From: Brevundimonas sp. UBA4609
GTDB taxonomy: Bacteria > Pseudomonadota > Alphaproteobacteria > Caulobacterales > Caulobacteraceae
Assembly: GCA_002386585.1 (NCBI GenBank)
Contig: DGIZ01000160.1
Coordinates: forward strand, 1 to 10,753
DNA: 10,753 bases
Reading direction: 5' to 3'
The notes beneath the pieces are model-generated. The model saw only the letters and a program-made list of their open reading frames with translations, did no database searches and was not told the DNA's origin. Below, piece after piece: positions 1 to 6,232 of this stretch. The first letter of the stretch is position 1. Each line of letters begins with the position of its first letter. The translations under genes were made by a program, and so were the position numbers.

Positions 1-1
1 G

Positions 2-904
2 CTGGGCTATATGGTCGAGAACCGCCGCCTGCGCGCGGCCCTGGCCGGATTGGTCAAGGCACAGGGGCTGGAGGTCCGCGCCCCCGCCGCCGTGGCCGAT
101 GTGGCCGTCGGGCCGGGTCGGGCGATGGTGAGGCTGAAGGACGGATCGACCCTGTCGGCGCCGCTGGTGATCGGGGCCGAGGGCCGTAACTCGACCGTGC
201 GCCGCGCGGCGGGCATTGACGTTTTCGGCTGGACCTATCAGCAGAGCGGCGTGGTCTGCACGGTCCGCATGGAGAAGCCGCACGGCAACGTCGCCCATGA
301 GTATTTCCTGCCGGACGGCCCGTTCGCCATCCTGCCGCTGACGGAGAACCGGGCCAATCTGGTCTGGACTGAGAGCACCCGCCGGGGCGAGGCCCTGCGC
401 TCGGCCTCGGACGAGGCCTTCCACGCCCATCTGACGCGGCGGTTCGGCGACTTTCTGGGCGGGCTGACGATCGAGGGGCCGCGCTTCGTCTATCCGCTGT
501 CGCTGCAGTTGGCCGAGGGGCTGACCGTGCCGCGCATGGCCATCATCGGCGACGCCGCCCACGGGGTGCACCCGGTGGCGGGGCAGGGGCTGAACATGGG
601 CCTGAAGGACGTCGCCGCCCTGTCCGAGGTGCTGACCGAGGCCGCCCGCATCGGCGAGGACATCGGCTCGGAACTGGTGCTGGAGCGTTACGCCCGCTGG
701 CGCCGGTTTGACAATGCGGCGCTGGCGGCGGGTTTCGACGGCTTCGTGCGCCTGTTCTCCAACGACATCGCCCCGGTGCGGCTGGCCCGCGACCTGGGCA
801 TGGCGGCGGTCAACCGCATCGCCCCCCTGCGCCGGGCCTTCATGCACGAGGCGGGCGGGGCGACGGGGGACTTGCCCCGCCTCTTGCGAGGCGAGGCGCT
901 TTAA
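2..904 (+). CDS. UbiH/UbiF/COQ6-family FAD-dependent monooxygenase (5' truncated by window edge)
   Basis: This is the C-terminal three quarters of a flavoprotein hydroxylase of the UbiH/UbiF/VisC/COQ6 family, whose known members hydroxylate the ubiquinone ring at the inner membrane using FAD, NAD(P)H and O2. The reading frame is open to the left edge, so the N-terminal Rossmann GxGxxG segment lies outside. Visible family signatures are GYMVENRRLRAAL at the left edge, the DG-type motif GAEGRNSTVRR (about nt 173-205) and the second FAD motif GDAAHGVHPVAGQGLNMGL (about nt 548-604). The tail, ending PLRRAFMHEAGGATGDLP, is also typical. It converges on the trm112-like gene, and repeats fill the gap between them. 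Which ring position it hydroxylates cannot be told from this part; other family members act on other aromatic substrates. The family call is secure, the exact pathway is inferred. Confidence 0.9.
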   Translation: MGYMVENRRLRAALAGLVKAQGLEVRAPAAVADVAVGPGRAMVRLKDGSTLSAPLVIGAEGRNSTVRRAAGIDVFGWTYQQSGVVCTVRMEKPHGNVAHEYFLPDGPFAILPLTENRANLVWTESTRRGEALRSASDEAFHAHLTRRFGDFLGGLTIEGPRFVYPLSLQLAEGLTVPRMAIIGDAAHGVHPVAGQGLNMGLKDVAALSEVLTEAARIGEDIGSELVLERYARWRRFDNAALAAGFDGFVRLFSNDIAPVRLARDLGMAAVNRIAPLRRAFMHEAGGATGDLPRLLRGEAL

Positions 905-909
905 GAGAG

Positions 910-949
910 GCCCTATCGCTCGCCGCGCGGCGGCTCGCTGCTTGAGGGC
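910..949 (+). repeat. 40-nt palindromic interspersed repeat, copy 1
   Basis: Left flank GCCCTATCGCTCGC, 9-nt centre CGCGCGGCG, right flank GCTCGCTGCTTGAGGGC. The same flanks recur at 1288-1327 in the same orientation and at 7754-7795 in the opposite one. The centre is a small palindrome (CGC-GCG-GCG) and the ends pair as GCCCT/AGGGC. It begins six bases after the stop codon of the monooxygenase and touches the composite repeat at 948. Seen directly in the sequence; no name known to me. Confidence 0.85.
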
Positions 950-1077
950 TTTCCTCCCCATTTCATGGGGAGGTGGATCGGACGCGATAGCGGCCGAGAC
1001 GGAGGGGTTTCTTGGTTCCGCCGCCCCAGCCCCTCCACCGCTACGCGGTCCCCCTCCCCACTTGTGGGGAGGAAAGC
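948..1077. repeat. Composite palindromic repeat element 1 (130 bp, 13-bp terminal inverted repeats)
   Basis: The ends are perfect 13-bp inverted repeats: GCTTTCCTCCCCA at 948-960 and its complement at 1065-1077. Each end also folds alone: CCTCCCCAT/ATGGGGAGG (953-961/965-973) and CCTCCCCA/TGGGGAGG (1053-1060/1065-1072). Between them are GGAGGGG/CCCCTCC (1001-1007/1030-1036) and a small hairpin ACCGC-TAC-GCGGT (1037-1049). The order of parts matches the element at 3122-3285, including the shared stretches GAGACGGA and GGGGTTTCT. No target-site duplication is evident. It sits between convergent genes and may also act as a bidirectional terminator. Confidence 0.8.
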
Positions 1078-1083
1078 AGAGAC

Positions 1084-1278
1084 TCAGTCCAGGGGGCGGG
1101 CGTCTTCGGCCAGCATGATCGGCACGCCGTCGCGGATGGGGAAGGCCAGCTTGGCGCCCGCCGAGACGAGTTCGTTGCGCTCGCGGTCATAGGTCAGGCG
1201 ACCGCGCGTGACCGGGCAGACCAGCACCTCCAGCAGGCGGGGATCGACCGAGACGGGGGTGTTGAAGGCGTCGCTCAT
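1084..1278 (-). CDS. Trm112 family (UPF0434/YcaR-like) small protein
   Basis: A 64-aa protein of the Trm112/UPF0434 family. Family members are small partner or scaffold proteins; in eukaryotes and archaea Trm112 activates several methyltransferases, while the bacterial role is poorly defined. Visible signature: [20 protein letters not shown] (12-31), then [29 protein letters not shown] to the end. Its length is normal. Only one of the usual zinc-binding cysteines is present (C21). The second position of the CPxC pair is T24, and the later cysteine position holds serine or glycine. It lies downstream of the Lon-domain and chaperedoxin genes on the same strand, probably as the last gene of one operon, although a 102-bp gap with a palindromic repeat separates it from them. 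No strong Shine-Dalgarno sequence precedes the ATG. Confidence 0.88.
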   Translation of the reverse strand: MSDAFNTPVSVDPRLLEVLVCPVTRGRLTYDRERNELVSAGAKLAFPIRDGVPIMLAEDARPLD

Positions 1279-1287
1279 AATTTAGGT

Positions 1288-1327
1288 GCCCTATCGCTCG
1301 CGCCGCGGGCGCTCGCTGCTTGAGGGC
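1288..1327 (+). repeat. 40-nt palindromic interspersed repeat, copy 2
   Basis: Same flanks as copy 1 (GCCCTATCGCTCGC and GCTCGCTGCTTGAGGGC) but a different centre, GCCGCGGGC, which is again a palindrome (GCC-GCG-GGC). It lies between the Lon-domain gene and the trm112-like gene. A GC-rich inverted repeat, GGGCGCC-G-GGCGCCC (1324-1338), overlaps its right end. Confidence 0.85.
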
Positions 1328-1380
1328 GCCGGGCGCCCCCTTCTGTTGGCCATGTGTTTATCGCGTCGAGCGTGCTGAGA

Positions 1381-2040
1381 CTACTGCATCGCCGGGCCGG
1401 GCTCGTCGTCGTCGGGGGCGACGGCCTCGATGCGGAGCAGCGCGGTCAGGGCGGCCTCGCGGTCGGTCAGGCTGAGGGCCTCCAGCAGGGCCTGCTTCTC
1501 GGGCGGCTCGAAGGGCAGGGCCATGGCCAGGCTGTTGACCAGGGCCTCCTGCGGGGCCGCGCGGGCCGTGTCCCAGTCGATGTCCAGCCCGCGCCCGGCC
1601 AGATAGGGCGCCAGGGCCGACAGGAAGGGCTCGCGGTCGAAGGCCTCGTCGGGATCGGGGGCGCGCAGATCGGCCTCGTAGGGCAGGAAGTCGGCCCGCA
1701 CCTGGCGATAGGGGGTGCGCACCTGCATCTCAGTGGCCACGGCGAAGCGGCACACCCCGGTCAGGGTGATCAGATAGCGGCCGTCGGAAGTCTCGGCGAA
1801 GCTGGTGATCCGCCCGGCGCAGCCGACGCGGGTGAGGGGCGGGTTCACCCCGGCGGGGCCGACCGGCTGGATCAGGCCGATCATCCGGTCGCCCGCCATG
1901 GCGTCGTCCACCATGTTCAGATAGCGCGGCTCGAACACGTTCAGCGGCAGCTGGCCCCGGGCCAGGAGGATGGACCCCGGCAAGGGAAAGACCGGGATCA
2001 CCTGGGGAAGTTCGCTGGCCTTGACGTAGCCCTGAGCCAT
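1381..2040 (-). CDS. Lon N-terminal (LON substrate-binding) domain protein, stand-alone
   Basis: A 219-aa protein that consists almost entirely of the N-terminal substrate-binding domain of Lon protease, without the AAA+ or peptidase parts. The start is typical of the family: VIPVFPLPGSILLARGQLPL (14-33), followed by NVFEPRYLNMVDDAM. Mid-protein segments match the fold, for example the VGCAGRI strand and the YLITLTGVCRF strand. The role of stand-alone LON-domain proteins is not established; binding of unfolded or specific client proteins is the usual guess. The gene starts 10 bp after the stop codon of the chaperedoxin gene, has no clear Shine-Dalgarno sequence, and is probably translationally coupled to it. 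The neighbourhood suggests a protein quality-control function. Confidence 0.9.
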   Translation of the reverse strand: MAQGYVKASELPQVIPVFPLPGSILLARGQLPLNVFEPRYLNMVDDAMAGDRMIGLIQPVGPAGVNPPLTRVGCAGRITSFAETSDGRYLITLTGVCRFAVATEMQVRTPYRQVRADFLPYEADLRAPDPDEAFDREPFLSALAPYLAGRGLDIDWDTARAAPQEALVNSLAMALPFEPPEKQALLEALSLTDREAALTALLRIEAVAPDDDEPGPAMQ

Positions 2041-2050
2041 GATCGCGCCG

Positions 2051-2950
2051 TCAGGAAAACAGGAGGGAGGACAGGCGCCGTCGGCCGTCGCGGGCGACTT
2101 CGCTGGCGGGGCCGGCGGCCTCGAACACGGTCAGAAGCTGCTTGCGGGCGGCCTGTTCGTTCCACTCGCGGTCGGCCTGGACGATGGTCAGCAGGTGGTC
2201 GACGGCTCCCTTCAGGTCGCCCGCCGAGGCCAGGGCCTGGGCCAGGTCGAAGCGGGCTTCGTGGTCGTTCTTGTTCGCGGTCAGCCGGGCTTCGAGTTCG
2301 GCGGTCGCGCCGGCAGGCGCGGCCGAGGCCAGGGACAGCTGGGCGCGCACGGCCTGAACCGTCGGCTCGGTGGAATCGGCCGGGGCCATGGCGATGGTCT
2401 GGGCCGCCTGTTCGGCGTCGCCCTCGGCCAGATAGACGCGGGCCATGCCGGCGATGGCCTTCTGATTGTCCGGCTCCATCGTCAGCACATGGGCGAAGGC
2501 CTGGGCGGCGCCGCCCAGGTCGTTGAGACTCAGGGATTCCTCGCCCAGCGACAGCAGTTGCTCGACGTCGGTGTTGACGCCTTCTCCGCCGGTGAGCTTG
2601 TCGATGAAGGCCTTGATCTGGCTCTCGGGCACCGCGCCCTGGAAGCCGTCGACCGGCTGGCCGTTGACGAAGGCGTAGACGGTCGGGATCGACTGCACCC
2701 GCAGCTGGCCCGCATAGGCCGGGTTGGCGTCGACGTCGATCTTGACCATCTTCACCGCGCCCTTGGCGGCGCGCACGGCCTTCTCCAGCGCTGGGCCCAG
2801 CGTACGGCACGGCCCGCACCAGGTGGCCCAGAAGTCCACGATGACCGGTTGATGTTTCGAGGCCTCGACCACGTCCTGCATGAAGGTGGCGTCCGTCCCG
2901 TCCTTGATCAGGTCGGGCGGGGTGGTCAGGGACGGGTCGGCGAAGGTCAT
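2051..2950 (-). CDS. cnoX: Chaperedoxin CnoX/YbbN-like: thioredoxin domain fused to TPR region
   Basis: A 299-aa protein with an N-terminal thioredoxin domain (about 15-120) and an alpha-helical TPR-like C-terminal half (about 125-295). The active site is WCGPC (CGPC at 45-48), the cis-proline is in SIPTV (P89), and the buried aspartate is in VIVDFWA (D39). This is the CnoX (YbbN) layout: a cytoplasmic holdase that protects clients from oxidation. E. coli CnoX has lost the CxxC pair. This protein keeps it, so it should also have thiol-disulfide exchange activity, as described for the Caulobacter protein. It is the first gene of the probable operon cnoX / Lon-domain / trm112-like. A plain thioredoxin annotation would miss the C-terminal half. 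No strong Shine-Dalgarno sequence precedes the ATG. Confidence 0.88.
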   Translation of the reverse strand: MTFADPSLTTPPDLIKDGTDATFMQDVVEASKHQPVIVDFWATWCGPCRTLGPALEKAVRAAKGAVKMVKIDVDANPAYAGQLRVQSIPTVYAFVNGQPVDGFQGAVPESQIKAFIDKLTGGEGVNTDVEQLLSLGEESLSLNDLGGAAQAFAHVLTMEPDNQKAIAGMARVYLAEGDAEQAAQTIAMAPADSTEPTVQAVRAQLSLASAAPAGATAELEARLTANKNDHEARFDLAQALASAGDLKGAVDHLLTIVQADREWNEQAARKQLLTVFEAAGPASEVARDGRRRLSSLLFS

Positions 2951-3067
2951 GGTCGGGTCCGAATGGCGGTCGAAGGAAGGTAACGGATCAGATGGCGTCG
3001 GGATGCCTCGCCATCAAGCCGAAAGCGCGCCTTGCCGCAGGCGAAAGCGGGCGAAGCGGAAAAAACA

Positions 3068-3113
3068 GAGTCCAATTCGTCTGAATCGTCCGAAATTTCC
3101 TACTTGGGTAGGA
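3068..3113 (-). promoter_or_regulatory. Candidate regulatory region upstream of the chaperedoxin operon
   Basis: About 120-165 bp upstream of the chaperedoxin start is a dyad TCCTAC-TTGG-GTAGGA (3098-3113). Beside it are two GANTC sites (GAGTC at 3068-3072, GAATC at 3083-3087), the target of the CcrM methylase in Caulobacterales. The local sequence is richer in A+T than the genes around it. No convincing -35/-10 pair could be fixed, so promoter function is inference. Confidence 0.3.
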
Positions 3114-3121
3114 GTGGATGG

Positions 3122-3285
3122 CGCTCCAGCATCCCCTTCTCTCCTTGTGGGAGAAGGGGATGCTGGAGCGAGACGGATGAGGGGTTTCTGACGTTCTGCC
3201 TCATCGCTCTCATTGGCTGGCGCAAGACCCCTCATCCGGCCCTGTCGGGCCACCTTCTCCCGCAAGGGGAGAAGGAAGATGAGGG
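3122..3285. repeat. Composite palindromic repeat element 2
   Basis: It starts with a perfect 20-bp stem (CGCTCCAGCATCCCCTTCTC at 3122-3141, complement at 3151-3170) with a 9-nt loop. A 12-bp inverted repeat CGGATGAGGGGT/ACCCCTCATCCG follows (3174-3185/3227-3238). The right half can fold as a three-way junction: outer stem CCCTCATC/GATGAGGG (3229-3236/3278-3285) enclosing hairpins GGCCC/GGGCC (3238-3251) and CCTTCTCCC/GGGAGAAGG (3253-3275). It belongs to the same broad class as the element at 948-1077. Similar CCTTCTCCC...GGGAGAAGG repeats are common between genes in Alphaproteobacteria. The 387-bp gap 2951-3337 holds this element, the chaperedoxin upstream region and a hairpin at 3325-3337. 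I see no credible gene in it. Confidence 0.8.
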
Positions 3286-3324
3286 CGGCTGCGTCATGCC
3301 ATAGCGGGGCGGTGCGTCAGAACA

Positions 3325-3337
3325 GGGCGTAGCGCCC
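3325..3337 (-). terminator. Weak hairpin terminator candidate after the TPR gene
   Basis: GGGCG-TAG-CGCCC lies directly after the stop codon of the exported TPR protein (leftward transcription). On the minus strand it is followed by TGTTCTG, so there is no proper U-tract. Function as a terminator is only plausible. Confidence 0.3.
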
Positions 3338-5104
3338 CTACAGCCGATCCATCCGCAGCCAGCGGGCGTCGCCCAGCCAGGCGGTCCTGAGGGCCTGGTC
3401 GGCGTCGGCGGCTTCGGCGGCGCGGCCCTGGGCGGCCTCGGCGCGGGCCAGGCCGTAGAGCGCCCAGCCGTTGTTCGGCGTCTGGGTCAGGGCCAGGCGG
3501 AAGGCGTCGGCGGCCAGATCCGGGCGGCCGGCCTGATACAGGGCCGCGCCCAGGGACTGATGCACCGGATAATACCAGAAGGCGGGCTCCATATAGGGCA
3601 GGGCGGCCTCCAGATCGGCAGCGCGGCGATAATGCTCCGCCGCCTGGGCGGGACGGCCGCGCGCCATGGCCATGCGTCCGTGCGCCACGGCCTCGGCCAG
3701 GGCCAGAAGATCGGGGGCGGGCACGCCCTGGGCGACCATGTCGGCGAAGGCGGGAGAGGTCTTCAGCGCGTTCAGGGCGGCCAGTTCATGGTCGAAACCC
3801 CGCTGGTCGCGCAGCTGGGCGTAGGCGACGGCGCGGGCGTAGTGGCGCATGGCGGCGGCGTAGGGCAGGCGGGCGTCGGGCGCGGGCGCGGCCAGGACGG
3901 CGCGAGGCTCGGCGAACTGGGCCAGGGCCTGATAGGGGGCGGCGTCGATGACCTGGACCCAGGCGATGCGGGCCGAGGTCTCGGGGTCCAGCACGGTGCG
4001 CAGACGCCGCGCCTCGCGAAGGGCCGTGTCCATGTCGCCGGCCATCTGGGCCGAGGCGACGATGAAGTGGATGTTGTGCGGATAATAGCCGTAGCGGACG
4101 AGACTCTCGTCGTTCGTGTCGCGGATGAAGGCCTCGTCCGCCCGCGCCGCCGCGACGTTCAGGCGGATGGAATCGGCGTAGCGCCCGCGCCGCACGTAGA
4201 TGTGGCCGGGCATATGCACCAGATGGCCGGCGCTGGCGGGGCGGGAGGCGGTCATGCGGTCGGCCGCCGCCTCGGCCCGCGCCGGATCGGCGGCCTCCAT
4301 CAGGTGGATGTAGAGGTGGGCCGCCTGCGGGTGGGCGGGACTGCGGTCCAGGACTGTCTCGATCAGGCGGATCGCCTCGCCGATGCGGCCGATCGGGGTG
4401 CGCTGGTCGGCCTCCCAATAGTTCCAGGGCGTGGTGTCCATCGCCGCCTCGGCGGCCAGGACGGCGACGTCGTCGTTATCGGGAAAGCGGCGCGCGGCGA
4501 CCAGCATGGCGTCGGCGTAGGCGGCGTCGAGGGCGGCGCGGTCGGCCGTCGGATCGTCGGAGTAGCGCAGGCCCAGGGCGTCGATCAGCGCCTGCTCGTG
4601 CGGCGCGGCCCCGGCGCTCAGAACCAGGGCGCGGTTCAGGGCCTTGAGCGCCGCCGCCCGGTCGCGCTCGTCCATCGGCGCGTTGATGTTGGGGCCCAGG
4701 GCCATGGCCTCGCCCCACCAGCAGGCGGCGCATTCGGGATCGCGGCTCTGCGCCTCGCGGAAGGAGCGCACGGCCCCGGCGTGGTTGAAGCCGTAGGCCA
4801 GCGTCAGCCCCTGACTGAAGTAGGCCTGGGCGACGGCGTCGTCGGTCCCGGCCTTGAACGGCGAGGTCGTCAGGTCTGGATAGAGGGGGATGGGCTGCGC
4901 CCGGCTGGCGGGCGCGGCGACGGCCGAGGCGACCAGCAGGCTGCGGGTCAGGGTGCCGCCGCCCCGGCCCGGCCCACAGACGCCGCTGAACAGGCGCTCG
5001 AGGCGCAGCGCCGTTGCGGCGTCGGACGTGGGGAGGGCGGTCATCGGCCCGGCCAGCACCAAGCCCGCTCCGCCAACGGCGAAGGCTTTCCAGAACAGTC
5101 TCAT
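3338..5104 (-). CDS. Exported tetratricopeptide-repeat protein of unknown function
   Basis: A 588-aa protein. Two hydrophobic stretches lie near the N-terminus: residues 6-24, a normal signal-peptide core, and residues 55-69, which look like a second signal peptide ending ASRA-QP. The body is alpha-helical with degenerate TPR units, starting with AQAYFSQGLTLAYGFNHAGA, then FREAQSRDPECAACWWGEAMALGPNIN, a central histidine-rich segment HLVHMPGHIYVRRGRYADS, and classical TPRs near the end (YQAGRPDLAADAFRLAL, WALYGLARAEAAQGRAAEAA). These match a widespread family of uncharacterised periplasmic or extracytoplasmic TPR proteins. The ATG start is supported by a purine-rich GGAAGGGGA just upstream. 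It lies 129 bp downstream of the methionine aminopeptidase gene and is probably a separate transcript. Function unknown; protein-protein scaffolding is the general expectation. Confidence 0.82.
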   Translation of the reverse strand: MRLFWKAFAVGGAGLVLAGPMTALPTSDAATALRLERLFSGVCGPGRGGGTLTRSLLVASAVAAPASRAQPIPLYPDLTTSPFKAGTDDAVAQAYFSQGLTLAYGFNHAGAVRSFREAQSRDPECAACWWGEAMALGPNINAPMDERDRAAALKALNRALVLSAGAAPHEQALIDALGLRYSDDPTADRAALDAAYADAMLVAARRFPDNDDVAVLAAEAAMDTTPWNYWEADQRTPIGRIGEAIRLIETVLDRSPAHPQAAHLYIHLMEAADPARAEAAADRMTASRPASAGHLVHMPGHIYVRRGRYADSIRLNVAAARADEAFIRDTNDESLVRYGYYPHNIHFIVASAQMAGDMDTALREARRLRTVLDPETSARIAWVQVIDAAPYQALAQFAEPRAVLAAPAPDARLPYAAAMRHYARAVAYAQLRDQRGFDHELAALNALKTSPAFADMVAQGVPAPDLLALAEAVAHGRMAMARGRPAQAAEHYRRAADLEAALPYMEPAFWYYPVHQSLGAALYQAGRPDLAADAFRLALTQTPNNGWALYGLARAEAAQGRAAEAADADQALRTAWLGDARWLRMDRL

Positions 5105-5138
5105 GCACCGTCCCCTTCCAGGGCCTGACGCGATGGAA

Positions 5139-5173
5139 CCGCGTTGTACGCGGCGTGTGATCGAACGTTGATC
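5139..5173 (-). promoter_or_regulatory. Two palindromes upstream of the TPR gene
   Basis: CCGCGT-TGT-ACGCGG (5139-5153) and GATC-G-AACGTT-GATC (5159-5173, one extra base on one side) lie 35-70 bp before the start of the TPR protein. They could be operators or a 5' leader hairpin. No regulator is identifiable. Confidence 0.25.
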
Positions 5174-5202
5174 TTACGCCTCGCCGCTCCCGAGAAACAG
5201 TG

Positions 5203-5220
5203 CGGAAACAGAGCTTTCCG
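5203..5220 (-). terminator. Hairpin terminator candidate after the methionine aminopeptidase gene
   Basis: CGGAAA-CAGAGC-TTTCCG begins 14 bp beyond the stop codon. Read leftward it is followed by a moderately T-rich stretch (CACTGTTTCTC). This is a reasonable but not strong intrinsic terminator. Confidence 0.4.
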
Positions 5221-5233
5221 TGTCGAGCGCGGG

Positions 5234-6004
5234 TTAGGCGGCCAGGCGTCGCTCGTCGGGGCGAAGGGTCAGGACGCGGACGCCGTCGCGTGTGACGGCG
5301 ACGGTGTGTTCGAACTGGGCCGACAGCTTGCCGTCGGCCGTGACCACGGTCCAGCCGTCATCCTCGGTGCGGATGGCGCGGCGGCCCTGGTTCAGCATCG
5401 GCTCTATGGTGAAGACCATGCCTTCGCGCAGGGTCAGGCCCGCGCCGGGGCGGCCGAAGTGCAGCACCTGCGGCGCCTCGTGCATCTCGCGACCGATGCC
5501 GTGGCCGCAGAAGTCGCGCACGATGGAATAGCCGCGCCGCGTCGCATGGCGTTCGATGGCGTGGCCGACGTCGCCCAGGGTCGCGCCGGGGCGCACGGCG
5601 CGGATGCCCTTCCACATGGCCTCATAGGTCGTCTGGACCAGGCGGCGGGCGGGACCGGCGACCGGGCCGATCAGATAGGTCTTGCTGGAGTCGGCGATGA
5701 AGCCGTTCTTCTCCAGGGTGATGTCCAGGTTGACGATGTCGCCGTCCTTCAGCACGTCGTCGCGCGAGGGCACGCCGTGGCAGACGACATGGTTGGGCGA
5801 GACGTTCAGCACGAAGCCGTAGCCGTATTGTCCCTTGCTGGCGGGACGCGCCGCCAGGTTGTCGACGATGAAGGCCTCGACCCGGTCGTTGATCTCCAGG
5901 GTGTTCATGCCCGCCATCGGCAGGCCGTCCAGCCAGGTGAAGACCGAGGCCAGCAGGCGGCCGGATTCGGCCATCAGTTCGATCTCGGCCGGGGTCTTGG
6001 TCAC
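5234..6004 (-). CDS. map: Type I methionine aminopeptidase
   Basis: A 256-aa cytoplasmic metalloprotease that removes the initiator methionine from nascent proteins. All five metal ligands are present: D94 (NLDIT), D105 (IADSS), H168 (GHGIG), E201 (FTIEP) and E232 (QFEHT). The catalytic histidines H76 and H175 (HGVPS, MHEAP) are there too. These seven positions keep the spacing of the E. coli enzyme with a constant offset of 3. The N-terminal zinc-finger extension is absent, as in type Ia enzymes. The start chosen is GTG at 6004, giving the usual TKTPAEIELMAESGRLLA N-terminus. A longer frame up to 6256 only reads through the preceding gene. The GTG overlaps the TGA of the ParD-like gene (GTGA), so the two are translationally coupled. 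Whether this is the only methionine aminopeptidase gene in the genome cannot be seen here. Confidence 0.95.
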   Translation of the reverse strand: MTKTPAEIELMAESGRLLASVFTWLDGLPMAGMNTLEINDRVEAFIVDNLAARPASKGQYGYGFVLNVSPNHVVCHGVPSRDDVLKDGDIVNLDITLEKNGFIADSSKTYLIGPVAGPARRLVQTTYEAMWKGIRAVRPGATLGDVGHAIERHATRRGYSIVRDFCGHGIGREMHEAPQVLHFGRPGAGLTLREGMVFTIEPMLNQGRRAIRTEDDGWTVVTADGKLSAQFEHTVAVTRDGVRVLTLRPDERRLAA

Positions 6005-6219
6005 GCGGCGGCCTGATCGGAGGCGAAGTCGGGCGCGGAGACGCCCGCCGCCTTCAGCTCGCGCGCGGCCAGCTCCTGAAAGGTCAGGCCGGGGTTCAGC
6101 TCCCCCAGCATGCCGATCCTGATCCAGAAGGCGGCCTGGGCGTTGATCGAGCGGCACGAGACCTTGCTGGCGCGGCGCAGCTGTTCGTGCAGTTCGTCCT
6201 CGATGTTGACGATGCCCAT
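6001..6219 (-). CDS. ParD-like antitoxin-family (ribbon-helix-helix) protein
   Basis: A 72-aa protein resembling the ParD_like family, named as antitoxin-like proteins of type II toxin-antitoxin systems. It has a short N-terminal strand (GIVNI), a helix (DELHEQLRRASKV) and the family signature SRSINAQAAFWIRIGMLGEL, followed by NPGLTFQELAARELKAAG. This is a ribbon-helix-helix DNA-binding layout. I chose the second ATG (6219) over the first (6234). It has a GGAG Shine-Dalgarno sequence 9 bases upstream (6229-6232), and the family usually begins MGIV. The first ATG has no ribosome-binding site and lies inside a palindrome. No ParE or other toxin gene follows. Instead the stop codon overlaps the start of a methionine aminopeptidase. 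A DNA-binding regulator of its own operon is the simplest reading. Confidence 0.82.
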   Translation of the reverse strand: MGIVNIEDELHEQLRRASKVSCRSINAQAAFWIRIGMLGELNPGLTFQELAARELKAAGVSAPDFASDQAAA

Positions 6220-6232
6220 GTGGGGCTGCTCC

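Noticed and set aside
910..1327. CRISPR array from the repeated 40-nt unit
   Set aside because: Only two direct copies 378 bp apart with a gene between them, and no regular spacers or cas genes.
1354..2983. Long rightward frames over the Lon-domain and chaperedoxin genes (390 and 314 codons)
   Set aside because: Antisense shadows; the minus strand carries clear family motifs over the same interval.
3014..3304. Short frames (83-103 codons) inside the 2951-3337 gap
   Set aside because: They translate the palindromic repeat element, lack ribosome-binding sites and resemble the repeat-derived peptides often predicted in such genomes.
3560..5128. 522-codon rightward frame over the TPR gene
   Set aside because: Gly/Val/His-rich composition typical of the antisense of a GC-rich gene; no domain. 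The opposite strand codes a credible TPR protein with signal peptide.
5144..6016. 290-codon rightward frame over the methionine aminopeptidase gene
   Set aside because: Antisense shadow of an enzyme with all catalytic residues in place.
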